Source of the DNA: Incurvaria masculella
Lineage: Eukaryota; Arthropoda; Insecta; Lepidoptera; Incurvariidae
Length of the DNA stretch: 64,000 nt
Assembly: GCA_946894095.1 (NCBI GenBank)
Contig: OX335661.1
Span: 17,080,665 to 17,144,664 of the forward strand
Reading direction: 5' to 3'
Part shown: piece by piece, positions 44,800 through 57,164 of the stretch
Layout: each line of letters begins with the position of its first letter
Numbering within the stretch: position 1 is the stretch's first letter
Program-made: the position numbers and the translations under genes
The notes under the pieces: generated by a model
What the model was told of the DNA's origin: nothing
The model's database searches: none
The model's input: only the letters and a program-made list of their open reading frames with translations

Positions 44800-46523
44800 T
44801 CATGTCACTTGTACGAGCGTGGCTGACACAGCTTCTATGCTCAAGACAATATTAACATCTCTAGATGGGTCGCTACATACTTATGGGATCTTTTGTGACT
44901 TAACTAAAGCTTTTGACTGCGTGGATCACGATATTTTGATCATGAAGTTAGAACATTACGGTGTACGACACAAAGAGTTGCAAATATTTCAATCCTATTT
45001 GAAAAATAGAGCTCAAATCTGTAGTGTTAATGGTACAAAATCAGAAATAGAACCTATTACTATGGGTGTTCCGCAGGGGTCCACACTGGGACCACTGCTA
45101 TTTCTGATTTATGTTAATGACATCTCAAGTTGTATATCAGAAGACATGGAAATGGTAATGTTTGCAGATGACATCTCGGTAGTACTAAAAAACGGAGATA
45201 TTAATAAACTGAGAGAAGCCTTTTCATTGGTACTAGGATCACTTAAGACATGGTTTGAATGCAATAATCTGTTGCTAAATGTTAGCAAAACCAATATCAT
45301 GCACTTTGCTCTAGGGACCCAAAGACGCAACATTAATGATGAACTTTTACCTACCGGCCATGACTTGACACTCAATCTTGCTAAGGAACTAACTTTTTTA
45401 GGGGTAATATTTGATGCGAGTATTACTTGGCGACCACACATAGATTCATTAGCTAGCAAGTTAAGTTCAGCCTGTTACGCAATAAAAAAAATTAAAGAAT
45501 TATGTGGAACCCATGCTGCTAAAACAGTTTACCATGCATATTTCGAGAGCATCATGTTTTATGGGCTTATGTTTTGGGGTAATTCAGCAGATTCTAATAG
45601 AATATTTGTGTTACAAAAAAGAGCCTTGAGATATATCTTAAGCATCAAAACTAGAGATAGTTGCAGGACATCGTTTGAGGGATTAGGAATCATGACGATG
45701 CCAAGCGCATATGTATATCAAAACATATGCTATGCCAGGAAATACATGCATGAATCGCCCCTTAATTCCGACAATCATAGCTATGACACAAGATGTAAAA
45801 ATAATTTGCAACTTCCTAGACACAGGGCAGCGAAAACATCAAAGAGCTTCATATGTAATAGTGTCAGATTATACAATAAACTACCCTTAGATATTAGGAA
45901 ACTAGACGATAAGAATTTCAAACGGAAAATCAAAAGTATGCTGATTGAAAAGAGTTATTACAATATTAAGGATGCCTTAACAGACAATAATTTTTATTTT
46001 TAGAGTATGACAACTGTAAATTTGTATTTTTTGTGACAATTTTGTATTATGACTAATGACATTCTATCCTACATTTAGTAGTGGATTTTTGTTTGTGTGT
46101 ATTAAATTTAGACTAGATTTAGGTACATTGACGATGGCACTATACACCAGATTTAGATTAAGTTCGTAAAATAATTTTGACTAGTATTACATTGACGATG
46201 GCACTATAGACCAGATTTAGGTTAAGCTCAATATTCATAATTCAGAATCATAATCAGTGTTTTTTTTTTATCTTTTGTTTTTTTATATTTATTTTTTACG
46301 TTTCTCCTTATGTTTGCGAGCGGTGGCATTAATTAATCAACTACTTAAGTTTTAAACTTATTTTGTGACTGGCAAAATATGTTTGCCAGTTCTTATGTGC
46401 ATGCAAGTATGCGACATTTATATCTTTGACATAGACCTAGCATAACGATTCTTGACATGTTTAAGTGTAGGTTACCTACCTATGAATGCAATAAAACAAT
46501 ACAATACAAAAATACAATACACA
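44800..46523 (+). mobile_element. 5'-truncated LINE
   Basis: A non-LTR retrotransposon lacking its endonuclease and the N-terminal part of RT. The 3' UTR (46004-46523) holds a doubled segment ACATTGACGATGGCACTATA (near 46126 and 46190) and ends in a CAATA-type tail. It inserted about 200 bp upstream of the gene B start codon, in the opposite orientation. No target-site duplication is obvious. Confidence 0.85.
44819..46003 (+). pseudogene. LINE reverse transcriptase, truncated open frame
   Basis: The frame is open for 394 codons. It has RT motif A (DLTKAFDCVDHDIL), motif B (GVPQGSTLGPLLFLIYVNDI), the catalytic centre FADD, and the LINE thumb and C-terminal region (FLGVIFDASITW, YDTRCKNN, RLYNKLP). 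The first codon is GTG inside the RT domain, so this is a truncated copy without its own start. No stop or frame shift has appeared, so the insertion is recent in evolutionary terms. It belongs to the CR1/Jockey/L2-like group; the exact clade needs a tree. Confidence 0.85.
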
Positions 46524-48538
46524 AAAATGCCTGCATGTGCGATTCTATTGTTCAAAAGGAACTCCCGTAAGTGCTATTTTAGCAAATACCGTATAAGCTT
46601 TCATCTGTTAGCACGTTAATACAATTTTATCAAGTAAAAGTAAGTTTTATTTCAACTCTAATGACAGTTGTCTTTTTTACGTGTCATCCGATTACAGAAA
46701 GAAAATGTTACGAAATGAACCAAATGTTACAAGTGTTTCGGTAGCATGAGTTCTACACCTCTCGACGCGTCTCCATAAATTTCCGCACACCCTCGATGTT
46801 TGGCGCACGCGGTTTCCATGCCGCGAACATACCATCTTGCCTCTTGAGTTTTTTTTTCTCATTGAGTATATGCTTTAACGATTTTTAGCAGAGACAAAAA
46901 ACTGCTCTCTTGCTCTCTATTAGCTCATTCAACGTCTTCACCTGACAGAGAGTAGATTGTAGTATCAGAAGATGGACTCGTGGATGAGATCGCATTGCTG
47001 CATCCAGCCAAAATGCTTCCGGCAAGAAGATAAACAGCAAAGGCGATGCAGTCGGTAGGATGTGATACTGTAGAAGATGGCCAAAGGTGGAACACCTAAA
47101 TAACTAAACTTTTAATAACTAAATTTTCCTAAAAATATTTTCCTGAGTAAACCTCCGAGCTTGAACTCCGATTCGTGTTCCAACTTTGTCCAGATCAAGC
47201 TATACTAGCTCGGGCTCGAGATATTTTATATTGGAATAAACCAAAGAGTAGTCTTTCCTTCGGATTTCAGTCAATCGGAGCGAGAGTTAGAGAAGTATAT
47301 ATTTTCTAATTGAAAAAAATACTAAACTCTCAATATGTTATGAAGCGACTTTGTTAAAAATGATTATATTATTGCGTGGAGTAATCACAGTATAATAGTA
47401 TAAATAAACTTACAGTTACTGAACTTGACTGGACCAACACCAATATTATATCTCACTTTTTTATGAACCAATATTTTTTTTATGTATTTTCAAACTCATG
47501 CGCTTTTGTGAGCGTTTAAAATGCAACTGGTTTAATACCTAGAATCGATTGTAAGTAGGGCTATTATTAAAACATTAACAATCGTTTGTTATATAGTGGT
47601 TACTTATGACTTTAATGACGTATCTTATTGGGTGATTCCATTCATCATCAATTTTAAGGTGATTTCGCTTCTGAGCAATAAAACAAATATTTTCAATTTG
47701 TCACTCTATATGCATTCATATTATTTGGATTGACTTACAGCTAGCAAAAGAACCCGTAGCCCAAGTTCTCTTTTAAAAAGACGTTAACGGAACTTTACAG
47801 TTATGTTAAAACTTAACGCCCATCGAGAATGTTGGAAAAAGTCCGCGTTTACTAACCGCATCGTTAAGTCGATCATTGTCACATTTTCGTGATTGACTTG
47901 AGTCAGGAATCCATCTGATTCTTGTTCGTGGTCCTTTAAAGTTGCTAGCATTTTATAAAAGTGGTTATTGAAATTGTTGTCTGTACTTCTGTATGTATCT
48001 GTCCATATATCTGCCTGTATCTGAATTTCTACGTCTGTCTGTCTACGGGCCCAGAACCTCTATTCCATTGGGTAACTTGTGCTGGGTGAAAAGTGTTGGC
48101 CTCATCATCAGGATTGTTTTCTTGTCTCAAACTATACCTGCTTTTAGTAAACAATTTATGTTTTCATAAACACGAAAGTACACGTTCTGTGACTTCCGTC
48201 TGCGTCGTATTTTGGCACCGACTCCAGTTCTGGCAGTTCTGAAATCGTAACGTCGCAAACCTTACCCTGTAACAGGACCGCACCTACTGGCCCATAGAGA
48301 TATTATCAATTAATACTTTTGACCACAAATTAAATTCTACATGTGAATTACTTGATTTTTAGCGTATACAAATCCGGGTCGTTCCAAAACTCACGCTTAC
48401 GTAACACAATTTTGCAAATGAGGCAAAGATGTCGCATAAGTTGCTACGCCGGAATCCTAGAATAAGTAATCCGGAACTACGGAAAGGGATTGCAACCTCA
48501 TGGAATATTTTTGCCTGCGCAACTTGACGCCGGCATAT
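46524..48538. other. No gene recognised
   Basis: Long AT-rich spacer upstream of gene B. Any distal promoter or 5' exon of gene B could lie here, but I cannot point to one. Confidence 0.4.
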
Positions 48539-48638
48539 TTGTGTCGCAGGTAAGTTGTAAGATACGTTAACTTACAAGTTTCCTAGGACATTTGTCAAAA
48601 CTCGTTTCAATTTGCATCTTTTCTGGTCGATTTCAGAA

Positions 48639-48707
48639 ATCTTGCAAGTAGACTGACCCTCGTCAAGATTACAAGTATCTTGACGAGGGTCAGTCTACTT
48701 GCAAGAT
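48639..48707. repeat. Perfect 30-bp inverted repeat
   Basis: The arms 48639-48668 and 48678-48707 are exact reverse complements, separated by the 9-base loop TTACAAGTA. The arm begins ATCTTGCAAGTAGACTGACC. No mismatch in 30 pairs is unusual in this degraded DNA. Confidence 0.95.
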
Positions 48708-48719
48708 ATTCTACAACGA

Positions 48720-49680
48720 GACAATCTACTACGAGATATTTTTAAAATCTTTACGAGTTTGTAAGATCTGTTTTTTTGGCAATTTATAAGTGTCTGTTGA
48801 GTCACCAGGACAGTTGTGGGCGCAGTCTAATTACCAAAATAGAATTGTGTTTGTGGTCTAAAAACACTAAGGTAAGTTAGGTGGGCATAGAAGATGCTTC
48901 GCTGCGCTCCGTATTCTATACATTAACTTAAACCTAATGGATTCATGTAGAAACATGTTCTCAATGGCACATAATCTGGCGGCCAAGACGAGTGCCAAAA
49001 CGGGAAATTACCCGATCAGGAAATCACTCGTGCAGTGATTCAATTGTTTCTCAATTTTTTCAATTGTTTCAAAATTCAAATTGGGTGTATGTCATGCGGC
49101 ACCGTCTGGTCGTAACCGCACATCGTCCACATCCATATCTTGCTATTTAGATATTTACAAACACTTTGATTGTCATGTCGCGAGCACCATTAACAGTTAT
49201 TGCCTTACCAACCGAATTTCAAAAGAAGAATGGTCCAATAATACCTCAAGCCGGAAAGTCGTGACAGGTTGTGGTTCCATTGGTTTCTCGACAATCACTC
49301 GTGCAACTTATATGACAATTTACGGATCCATCAACGTAAATATTAAACTTATCGCTGAAATATCAAGCGTTAGCTGCTAAAACTTTTAAAATATTCCATA
49401 ATAATTTAAACGCGTTATTATTTCGTGTAGTGCTCCATTTTTAATAACCCTGAACTTTCAGCTATCACGCTGTTCTTTTTTCATTGACCACCTTTACCGC
49501 ATACGTGGCGGAATGTTCTAATCATGTGTGCACTTTTGAACACCTGATATTTACAAGTGATGCCTTACGAAAATGTGCAAGTCTCCTAATAACACAGATC
49601 TGTATGTTTGTAAAGATGTAACAATATCTCGTCCGGCAAGTTTCTTAAATTTGGTCAAGGAAGATGTAAATTGCTATGTC
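48720..49680. other. No gene recognised
   Basis: A 99-codon plus-strand frame (49081-49380) has no recognisable domain. The stretch is framed by related TTGTAAG / CTTACAA motifs (48545-48600 and 49685-49765). Confidence 0.35.
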
Positions 49681-49684
49681 ATCT

Positions 49685-49741
49685 TACAAATATCCGTTAA
49701 CTTGCTAGTTTGCTAGGAATCTTGTAAGTTAACGGATTTCA
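49685..49741. repeat. Imperfect inverted repeat around GTTAAC
   Basis: ATCCGTTAACTTGCTAG and CTTGTAAGTTAACGGAT pair with few mismatches. The same GTTAAC / CTTACAAG words occur near 48560-48590. Confidence 0.6.
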
Positions 49742-49769
49742 CAAGTTTCCTACGACATCCATGCCGATA

Positions 49770-50447
49770 GGCGGCTGCATCACCTCGGATGTCGGAACTG
49801 GCTATGTAGGTTTTGTAGGCCATTATCGTAGAACGGCTCCGATCGACGCCGTTTAGTGTTGTTATGTATGTAGTACACCCCGGCCGACCTTATTTGCTGT
49901 TTTGGTTTCGAATTAATGAAGTTTTTGTCGATCGTGCTGGGGATATTTTTATCTGCGCCAAATTTAACTGGATAAGTATCCGCCTGCGGTGGAGATGGTT
50001 GGCGGATGACGTCAATGAAGCCATTCGTCGACTCGTTCGAGGAAATCCCTTGCCTCCCATGGCCTCGCAAAAAGTTGAATCTCTGCGGTTTCCTTTTGTA
50101 ATTTATAATATCCGCGCTAAAAACATAGGAAAAACCGAACGATATGGGTTCGCGCGCTCATGTTCACCTGTTGTGGGTTGTCTTGTCAGGGTTCCGGCAG
50201 AGATCGATTGTGCGTGGTGAATGAGAAAGACAAATGGTGCAACGTGCCTTTTTTTTACAGGAAAGAAAGCAATATTATTAATAACATTCTTTATTGCAGA
50301 ACTTTTGACACTGATTACAAATGGTTGATTAATTGCTTGAAATAAAACAATGTATGCTTATAAAGTAAGTTAGCTAGTTTTTTCATTCGTATATTTTTAT
50401 TTTCTTCCCTGTATTTTAAAAACGTTTCGCCTAGAAACTGGGCAGGT
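49770..50447. other. Unassigned open frames
   Basis: Overlapping frames of 118 codons (plus, 49864-50220) and 96 codons (minus, 49780-50070). I recognise no domain in either and no splice context. They may be remnants of a mobile element. Confidence 0.3.
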
Positions 50448-50803
50448 TTTTTTTATGTCACTGGACGGCTAATACCAAACTGACCGTCAGATATTAGCCT
50501 AACACACCACATGGGAACTAGGTGCCATGCCAGCACCTTCCTTTAATGCTCGGCTACATTTAACTGGATGGAAAACACGTACAATTTTCATTGCCGCTTC
50601 GACCATCGTTCGTTCAATGGGATGGTAATATGGTAAAATAGTAAGTAAGGAAGGGGGACCTACAATTTTTACGTGGAATCCGAACCACGGCCAGCCTCAA
50701 CGGTTGAAAATGGTCACCCATCCGGAACCTAACCGCGCTCAGAGGCGCTTCACCAAGCTTATCGAACCGCAAGGCGTCGCACCACTGGGCCACTGAGGCT
50801 GAC
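50448..50803 (-). mobile_element. SINE, full-length, variant head
   Basis: Complete in reverse: A tail at 50448-50456, body, and head ending CCACTGAGGCTGACA at 50803. The head keeps GGATGGGTGACC but has AGCTTGGTGAAGCGCCTCTG where the 19944 copy has the 5S-like GAAGTTAAGC segment, so it is a subfamily. Confidence 0.85.
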
Positions 50804-50809
50804 ATCTAT

Positions 50810-51680
50810 TAGGTGCGAGGCTAAATGCAAGGAAACTATTTTAACAAAGTGCACGCCTTGTCCACCCCCTCATTAATTTTATTTATTATTTTCATGGAAA
50901 TTATTACAATTAGATGTATAGTCAATTTCTTGTATCTCTATTTCAGATACTGAATCAATCCTAAAATTATTGACACCTTTTTATGACACCTTGCTTTTAT
51001 AACACACGGTGATTTTAAAACCACTGCTTCTGTGAAAATCTATTCTAGTGTCATGCTCACATCAGTTCTTTCCTAACATTTAAATTTACGTTAATCGTAT
51101 ATCCTGTTCACGGGAACCCTACGTTTGTAACAAATAAACCCAATTGAACCACCCATAAAACATTAAACAAATACATAATATTGATTGATTGATTGATCAG
51201 ACATGAGTCGGCTACAAATCTCTGTCGGTGTGAGAATGGTCTCGTAATTCGATTTTTATTTTGAAGTAAATTTTAATGGTGCACATTGAAATAGTTTTTC
51301 ATAAAATGTACATTTTGGAAGAAATGTCATTATGCCACGGTCAAGCGATAGTTTCAGTATTCATGTGTTTAGTTTAGAGAATCTGGTATATGTTGCAATG
51401 TGAGTTTATTATTGGGTAAATAATAATACGATTTCAACCTTTCCGATTGTTCTCGTAAATTGATATGTGAAAATGATTTCACACTTTAAAAGTGTGCTAA
51501 AATTATACTAAATTCTCATACATAAAGTGAAGGTTTACACACACTAATATCAAAACAGTATAAACGCAAATTATCATCTCTCTCATTATATTTTGAACTA
51601 TTTATTATTATAATAACCTTCTATTTCTCCTACACTCTAATTATTTAATCAATAAGAAGATTGGTAATTTATTTATATTG
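50810..51680. other. No gene recognised
   Basis: AT-rich spacer with a short (ATTG)n run at about 51180-51197. Confidence 0.4.
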
Positions 51681-51807
51681 GAGACACCCGCTTCTGGGCA
51701 AAGGCCTCCCCCAAAGAGGTCCAATGTTCCTTGTTGTATTAATATCGCCGCCAGAGGGGTTGATGTTTGTCCAGTTCGTCACGCCAGCGTTGTCGTGGTC
51801 GCCCGAC
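51681..51807 (-). pseudogene. LINE C-terminal fragment (GRPRQRWRDEL type)
   Basis: On the minus strand it translates to GRPRQRWRDELDKHQPLWRR, a stop, then EHWTSLGEAFAQK. This is the characteristic tail of endonuclease/reverse-transcriptase ORFs of a moth LINE group. The in-frame stop and absence of the rest show a dead fragment. Confidence 0.7.
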
Positions 51808-51814
51808 AGAGCGA

Positions 51815-52180
51815 CGAGCATCTAACGGCGTCCACTCGGTCGCCAGCCTCGTTCAGCGACCGTCCGACATCCGGGCTATTTACCCATTACAAACTCTGTA
51901 AAGGGGAGATCTTCTTACACTTTATATTTATCCATGCATGTGTTATATTGAATAGGTTTATACTGTGAACCTATTCAATATAATACTGTAGGTAGTAATC
52001 TTTAGTTATTCAGAAATTAGATAAATCGATTAGAAGTCCAAAGATATGGATTTAGTGAATGAAACCATAAAACCGTCCAAAATAAAGACTTTTATTTAGG
52101 ATCAAACAATAACCAAGTATCGCTATAAATTTCAGCACACTTGAACCACAATTGTATAATATAGTTTAAACGTATCATAG
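51815..52180. other. No gene recognised
   Basis: Short inverted words (CCTATTCAATATAA and reverse) occur around 51945-51985. Nothing else is supported. Confidence 0.35.
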
Positions 52181-52465
52181 TTTTTAGGGATTCGTACCCA
52201 AAAGGTGAAAACGGAACCCTATTACTAAGACTCCGCTGTCCGTCCGTCCGTCCGTCCGTCCGTCCATCACAGGGCTGTATCTCATGAACCGTAATAGGTA
52301 AGAAGCTGAAATTTTCACAGATTGTGTATTTAATTTGCCGCTATTACAACAAATAGGTAAAATAAAAATATAATTAAAAGGAAAGGGTGGTCCCATACAA
52401 ATAACTTCATTTTTTGGTGTTAAATCTTGTACGATGGCAGCCCGACTCGCACTTGGCGGTTTTTT
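52181..52465 (+). mobile_element. Dispersed repeat with CCGT tract, copy 3
   Basis: Starts TTTTTAGGGATTCGTACCCA, has the GTCCGTCCGTCCGTCC tract and ends CGACTCGCACTTGGCGGTTT. Near full length. Confidence 0.8.
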
Positions 52466-52469
52466 TGTT

Positions 52470-52860
52470 TGTCGGAAGTACACAGAGCCAGTGTAAATGT
52501 GTACCCGACGAGATCTGATAGAGGAAAGAGACCGGTTGCTGAACTAAAGCATCTATTTGTAGGTTCTGTTCTTCCCCCTCTAACCCCGATCTCACTTGTG
52601 CGATGTTCAGTCACATTCAGCATGAATCACAATTATATATAAGTACTTCTACATCTCAAGCAGTCTCTGAACGTCAATATGAATAATCTAAATTAATAGC
52701 TTCCAATTAATAACATAATTATTCATTAAGTTACATGAAATAATTTAGTAATTTTAGACAGAATCCAACACATGCATACATATCATCACTCCGTTTCCTC
52801 GCAGTGGTAGGCAGCTGCGATAGAGCACCACACGGTACGATCACAGCTTATTTTCGCTTT
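52470..52860. other. No gene recognised
   Basis: Overlapping short frames on both strands at 52407-52642 are without domains. Confidence 0.35.
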
Positions 52861-53249
52861 TTTTATTTTTTTTATGTGACTGGACATGGATGGCTAATAC
52901 CACACCTTCTGTCATGGTATTAGCCCAACACACCACATGGGAACTAGGTGCCATGCCAGGACCTTCCTTATATTGCACGGCTACATTGAACTGGATGGAA
53001 AACACGGACAACTTTCATTGCCGCTTCGACCATCGTTCGTCCAATGCGATGGTACCAACTCGGGCGAGATTAACCCTACCACCTAGTAAGTTTGGAAGAG
53101 GACCTACAGTTTAACGTGGAATCCGAACCACGGCCAGCCTCTCTCAACGGTCAAATGGTCACCCATCCAAGACCAGACCGGACCCAGCGTTGCTTAACTT
53201 CGGAGAGCGATCGCCGAAGTGTCGCGCCACTGGACCACTGAGACTGACA
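52861..53249 (-). mobile_element. Full-length SINE with 5S rRNA-like head, copy 2
   Basis: Inverted relative to the 19944 copy and very similar throughout. The head includes the reverse complements of CGAAGTTAAGCAACGCTGGG and CTTGGATGGGTGACC. The 3' stem and poly(A) are present at 52861-52925. Confidence 0.9.
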
Positions 53250-56141
53250 AACTTACTTACTTATTTTCATCGTTCATACATTCTCTACCATACGATCTTA
53301 GCTACAACCGCTGAACATTGACCCAGCCTGACTCCGAGAAACTATAATGTTTTTGTTGAATGAAACAACAAAAACACGACCAGATAATCACGAAGGGACC
53401 GAGTCTTCGTCGAGACAAAAAACCGGACAAGTGCGAGTCGGACACGCGGCCCGAGGGTTCCGTACAAAGGAGAATGACTGAATTTGTACGGAGCCAAGAC
53501 CCAGGGCCATTATTGAAACATAGTAATGTGTAGGCCTTGACTATAGTATACCCTAATATAATTGTTATAACTGTGAGGCATTGGAAAACGATTGTATAAT
53601 GCCTTAATTTTAAGCAAAATCTAGTTTTTCTCGAATAAATAACTAAAATAACATTAAAAGTAATCTAGGCGCCCCTAAGTCGTCTGACCATTAGAAATTT
53701 CTTTATCAACCCCAAATAAGTAATTTGAGAAAAAAAGTGTTATTTATATGAAGTGTTTATTAATTGACAAAATTATTGAATCATGTAACTATGACTTTTA
53801 CTCGACTTTAATGCGCTATTACTCGGAAACCACATTAATTAGATTTATTGATAAGTGTCTATTAAGTTAGGCATTTATATTAATCGATTACCATAGGTTT
53901 GGTATGTGGCCGCAAAGTGAGTGGGTCAATTTTGGTCAATGCTAGTAGTTCGTCCATCATGGATTTTTTTATGAGATGCATCTACCAATTGATATGGTTT
54001 TTTGGGAACCGGATTTTATTTCTTTACTTATTAAAGAAAGAGCCCTGTAAGGCTGGACCCGAACCAGCAAAACATACCATTCACGGGTATTGCGTCTTCT
54101 AATTTCGTCACTTGCTGTATACCCATAATTTGGAATTCTCCTAAAGTCCTTGTCCTGGTGTCCTTGCTTCACGGTCGATTATACATACATACATTTCACA
54201 TTTCTTTAACTTGTGCTATGAGACCGTGCGTTTAGCCAAATTGGATGATTCTACGATAAATGGAAGTACCATTTAGTTTTGGATTTATTAACAAGTATCA
54301 AAAGAGGCATACATGGCTATATTGTCACCTTGACTTAGATTGAAGCTTGTTTTTTTACACCTTCAAGGGACCATAGAATTTTATAATAATTTCAACATCC
54401 CTCCGCGCGTTCCTGACAAAAAAAGGGTTTTGACAGTCAGAGAGACACACCGTCAATTAAGTGATCCAATACGGGCTCCTTTTCCGTTTGTGGAACGGAA
54501 CCCTAAAAAAATTTACTTCCTTCTTGAATGATTTTAAATTACATTGATTGCGAAGGTTGATGTTCCGAGGCTCGGTTTAGAACTCACGGTGCCCTTGAGT
54601 CATTGGAACACGTGCTAAAGCATTTTCCTCGCTCGTAATGGTTAAAAACTCCGCATTTTTTTTTATTTGCTTTTCATTCGTTTTTTTTGCACGTATAAAT
54701 AGATACACGTATAAACTGAAAGGTTTTCATGGCAATTTTAATAATTGAGTTTTACTTGAGGATACCAAAGATATGTAGAAATTTCCTGAGATTTACTATT
54801 TGAACTGATAATAGACAAGTTTTAAATAATAATGTCTGAAAAATACAGGCCGTAGCCATAACATGCCATGCGCACAATCCATATAAATGCAAGAAACTTA
54901 CGCGGTCCAAGATACGTTTTAAGCATATAACCTGTTAATTACAATTACCAGACTAAAAATTTACATAATTATTCGTAGATTCTATTCAGAGCGATAAGTT
55001 ATTTTTTTATTTGGACAAATGTGTATAGTAATCTTTAGAGGTGAAAGAACTTGTCCACGGAATAGTTTCCCATTTTTTTTTATTTTACTGTAGTTGCATT
55101 AGCCTAATATTTTTGTCAAAAAACAGGTGTACATTTTCTAGTACTATAACGAGTGCTAGATGGCTCATTTTATCATAAGTTAAATAAAATAAATGAAATC
55201 AGATTAAAACATGATGTCAGAAATTATTACACTTCTTTCTAGGGCATCTAAACACATGTTAAACCCAAATTTTTTTTTTTATATACTTAATTTTTACCAT
55301 TATCTAACGCCTGCCGCGTTACTAGCGAGCCAAGGTTTCAAATACCTTTAGATATATTGCAGTAACTAGGCCTTTTTTATCATTGAACAAACTTGCTATT
55401 TTGTTGCAAGATAATCTAAAGTTGAGAACTCATTATTAATTTGAGTTCACATTACTACTTTAACGCTAAGAACCTGTTCGGTTGCTAGTAACATATAGAT
55501 GGCGCTCGACTGGCTGGCAGGCAATGCCATCTGTGATGATCTACGGAAACGTGTTCATCGCCACATTGCTTGCAACGCCATCTACAATGTTTGTTTTATT
55601 TATTTGCTATTATAAGGGATTTGAGCGCCAATAATATATTTATATTCTAATTACATGGACACGTCTGGGTCTAACACAGCTGAGAAGTTAATTGAAACAT
55701 ATCGTGTCTGGTTCACAGATAAATTTTATCATATATCCCTTAGGGCTGATTTTTCAATAGTCAGATAAACAGCCAGATAACTTATCGACGGATTTATTTA
55801 CGCTTCTGCTTATCCATCCGATATAGTAAGTCCATATGTTTGTTAACAAAATTATAGTAAGATAATTGTGATAGAAGATACAATTCTCCGGCAATGACTA
55901 TCTGTCTTTTGACCAACGTGAATGTGTACCATCAGTCCGATAAGTATTGTCTGAGGATTGAAAACTCGGCCCTTAAGGGGATTTGTGTGTCCATGTAGAT
56001 GGCGCCACAGTCTTTTGTTGCTATTATTAATTTGATAAACGGTTGGTTCTCTAAACTCTAATGTCAACCACAAAAGGATGTGCTCCGAATGTAGAAAAAC
56101 GTTCCACAAAACAGTGCCCCTGTAAGTACCTCTGAAGCTGG
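53250..56141. other. Spacer, no gene
   Basis: A fragment of the CCGT-tract repeat (AACCGGACAAGTGCGAGTCG) is at 53417-53465. No other long repeat or gene is recognised across this AT-rich region. Confidence 0.4.
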
Positions 56142-56305
56142 CTTATGCTGACATACAAAGACAGAGCTTAGGTCTTAAGGCGATTTTCAAGTCTTCCGAC
56201 TGTCAGTTTTGACATAAAATGTATGGAAGAAATGTGAAATTTGACAGTCGGAAGACTTGAGAATGGTCTCAAGACCCAAAAACTGTCTGTGAATCTCAGC
56301 ATAAG
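56142..56305. repeat. Long hairpin, 64-bp arms
   Basis: Arms 56142-56205 and 56242-56305 have equal length and pair at 53 of 64 positions without gaps. The innermost 19 pairs are perfect (TCAAGTCTTCCGACTGTCA). The loop is 36 bases. No open frame is involved. Confidence 0.9.
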
Positions 56306-56337
56306 TGACCCGTGTGTGACTCTAAGACTCCAGAGGG

Positions 56338-56596
56338 GTTACAATGGTAAATCGGCTGGCTGGGTGTAGAGGCAAGTAAGTGAGAGTAAATCCGAGGTTT
56401 AGTTGCATTTCCTACCATTATAACTAGTAAATTCCAGTTCACTTGGACGAATAACATGTCTTTTGACGGTTGGCGTGTTACGAAATGCTACTAAACGTCA
56501 GATTTAATCACTTTTCATTTCATTTATTATGAAATATGCTAAATTCCCGGATTCGATCATGTCAGTACGACCCAGCGATTAAATTTTCCATGGTAA
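56338..56596. mobile_element. Palindromic MITE (GTTACC ends), diverged copy
   Basis: GTTACAATGGTAAATCGGCT at the left and TTAAATTTTCCATGGTAAC at the right, with AAGTAAGTGAGAGTAAAT inside, as in the 4649 copy. Longer and more degraded. Confidence 0.6.
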
Positions 56597-56885
56597 CCCC
56601 CCAGGCCATCGGTTGATTTCGAGTCCCCAACAGGACGGAAGGCTTGGCGTTGAATTGAGTCCACGACCGCCAACAAGTAATGGGAACTACTTTCCCAAAT
56701 GTGGCTGTAGTAAGTATTTCGCCACTGAATTAACCTTGGTTTTTCTACTAAAGAAGTAGTGACAAAAGCAGCTGTAGTCACTGGTAAGAACAAGCTTCTA
56801 CTGCGGAATAGTAACCAAAATTTGCGAGGGGATTTGCCTTTGGCTAAAATAATCAAGTAAAATATGCAAGACTATATTCAAAACC

Positions 56886-57158
56886 TAGCCAAGTGCGATT
56901 TGGCCTAGAACACGAATGGTTCCGTACCACCGTACACGATTGAATGCCAAAAAGTCACGTTTTGGCATGGGCGCCCGTTTATTTTAGATAATTTTGCAAA
57001 TTAAATACATACTCTGTGAAAATTTCAGCTGCTTACCAAATACGGTTCATGAGATACAGCTCTGTTAGACGGACGGATGGACGGACGGAGGGACAGACGG
57101 ACATCGGAGGCTTAGTAATAGGGTTCCGTTGGCACCCTTTGGGTACGGAACCCTAAAA
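56886..57158 (-). mobile_element. Dispersed repeat with CCGT tract, copy 4
   Basis: Inverted: GCCAAGTGCGATTTGGCC at the left, GGACGGATGGACGGACGG in the middle and CTTTGGGTACGGAACCCTAA at the right. Confidence 0.8.
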
Positions 57159-57164
57159 ACAAAA

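Noticed and set aside
49864..50220. 118-codon frame as a gene
   Set aside because: No domain, no splice context and an equally open frame on the other strand.
51681..51807. Exon of a host gene (GRPRQRWRDEL)
   Set aside because: The motif is a hallmark of LINE ORF C-termini and an in-frame stop is present.
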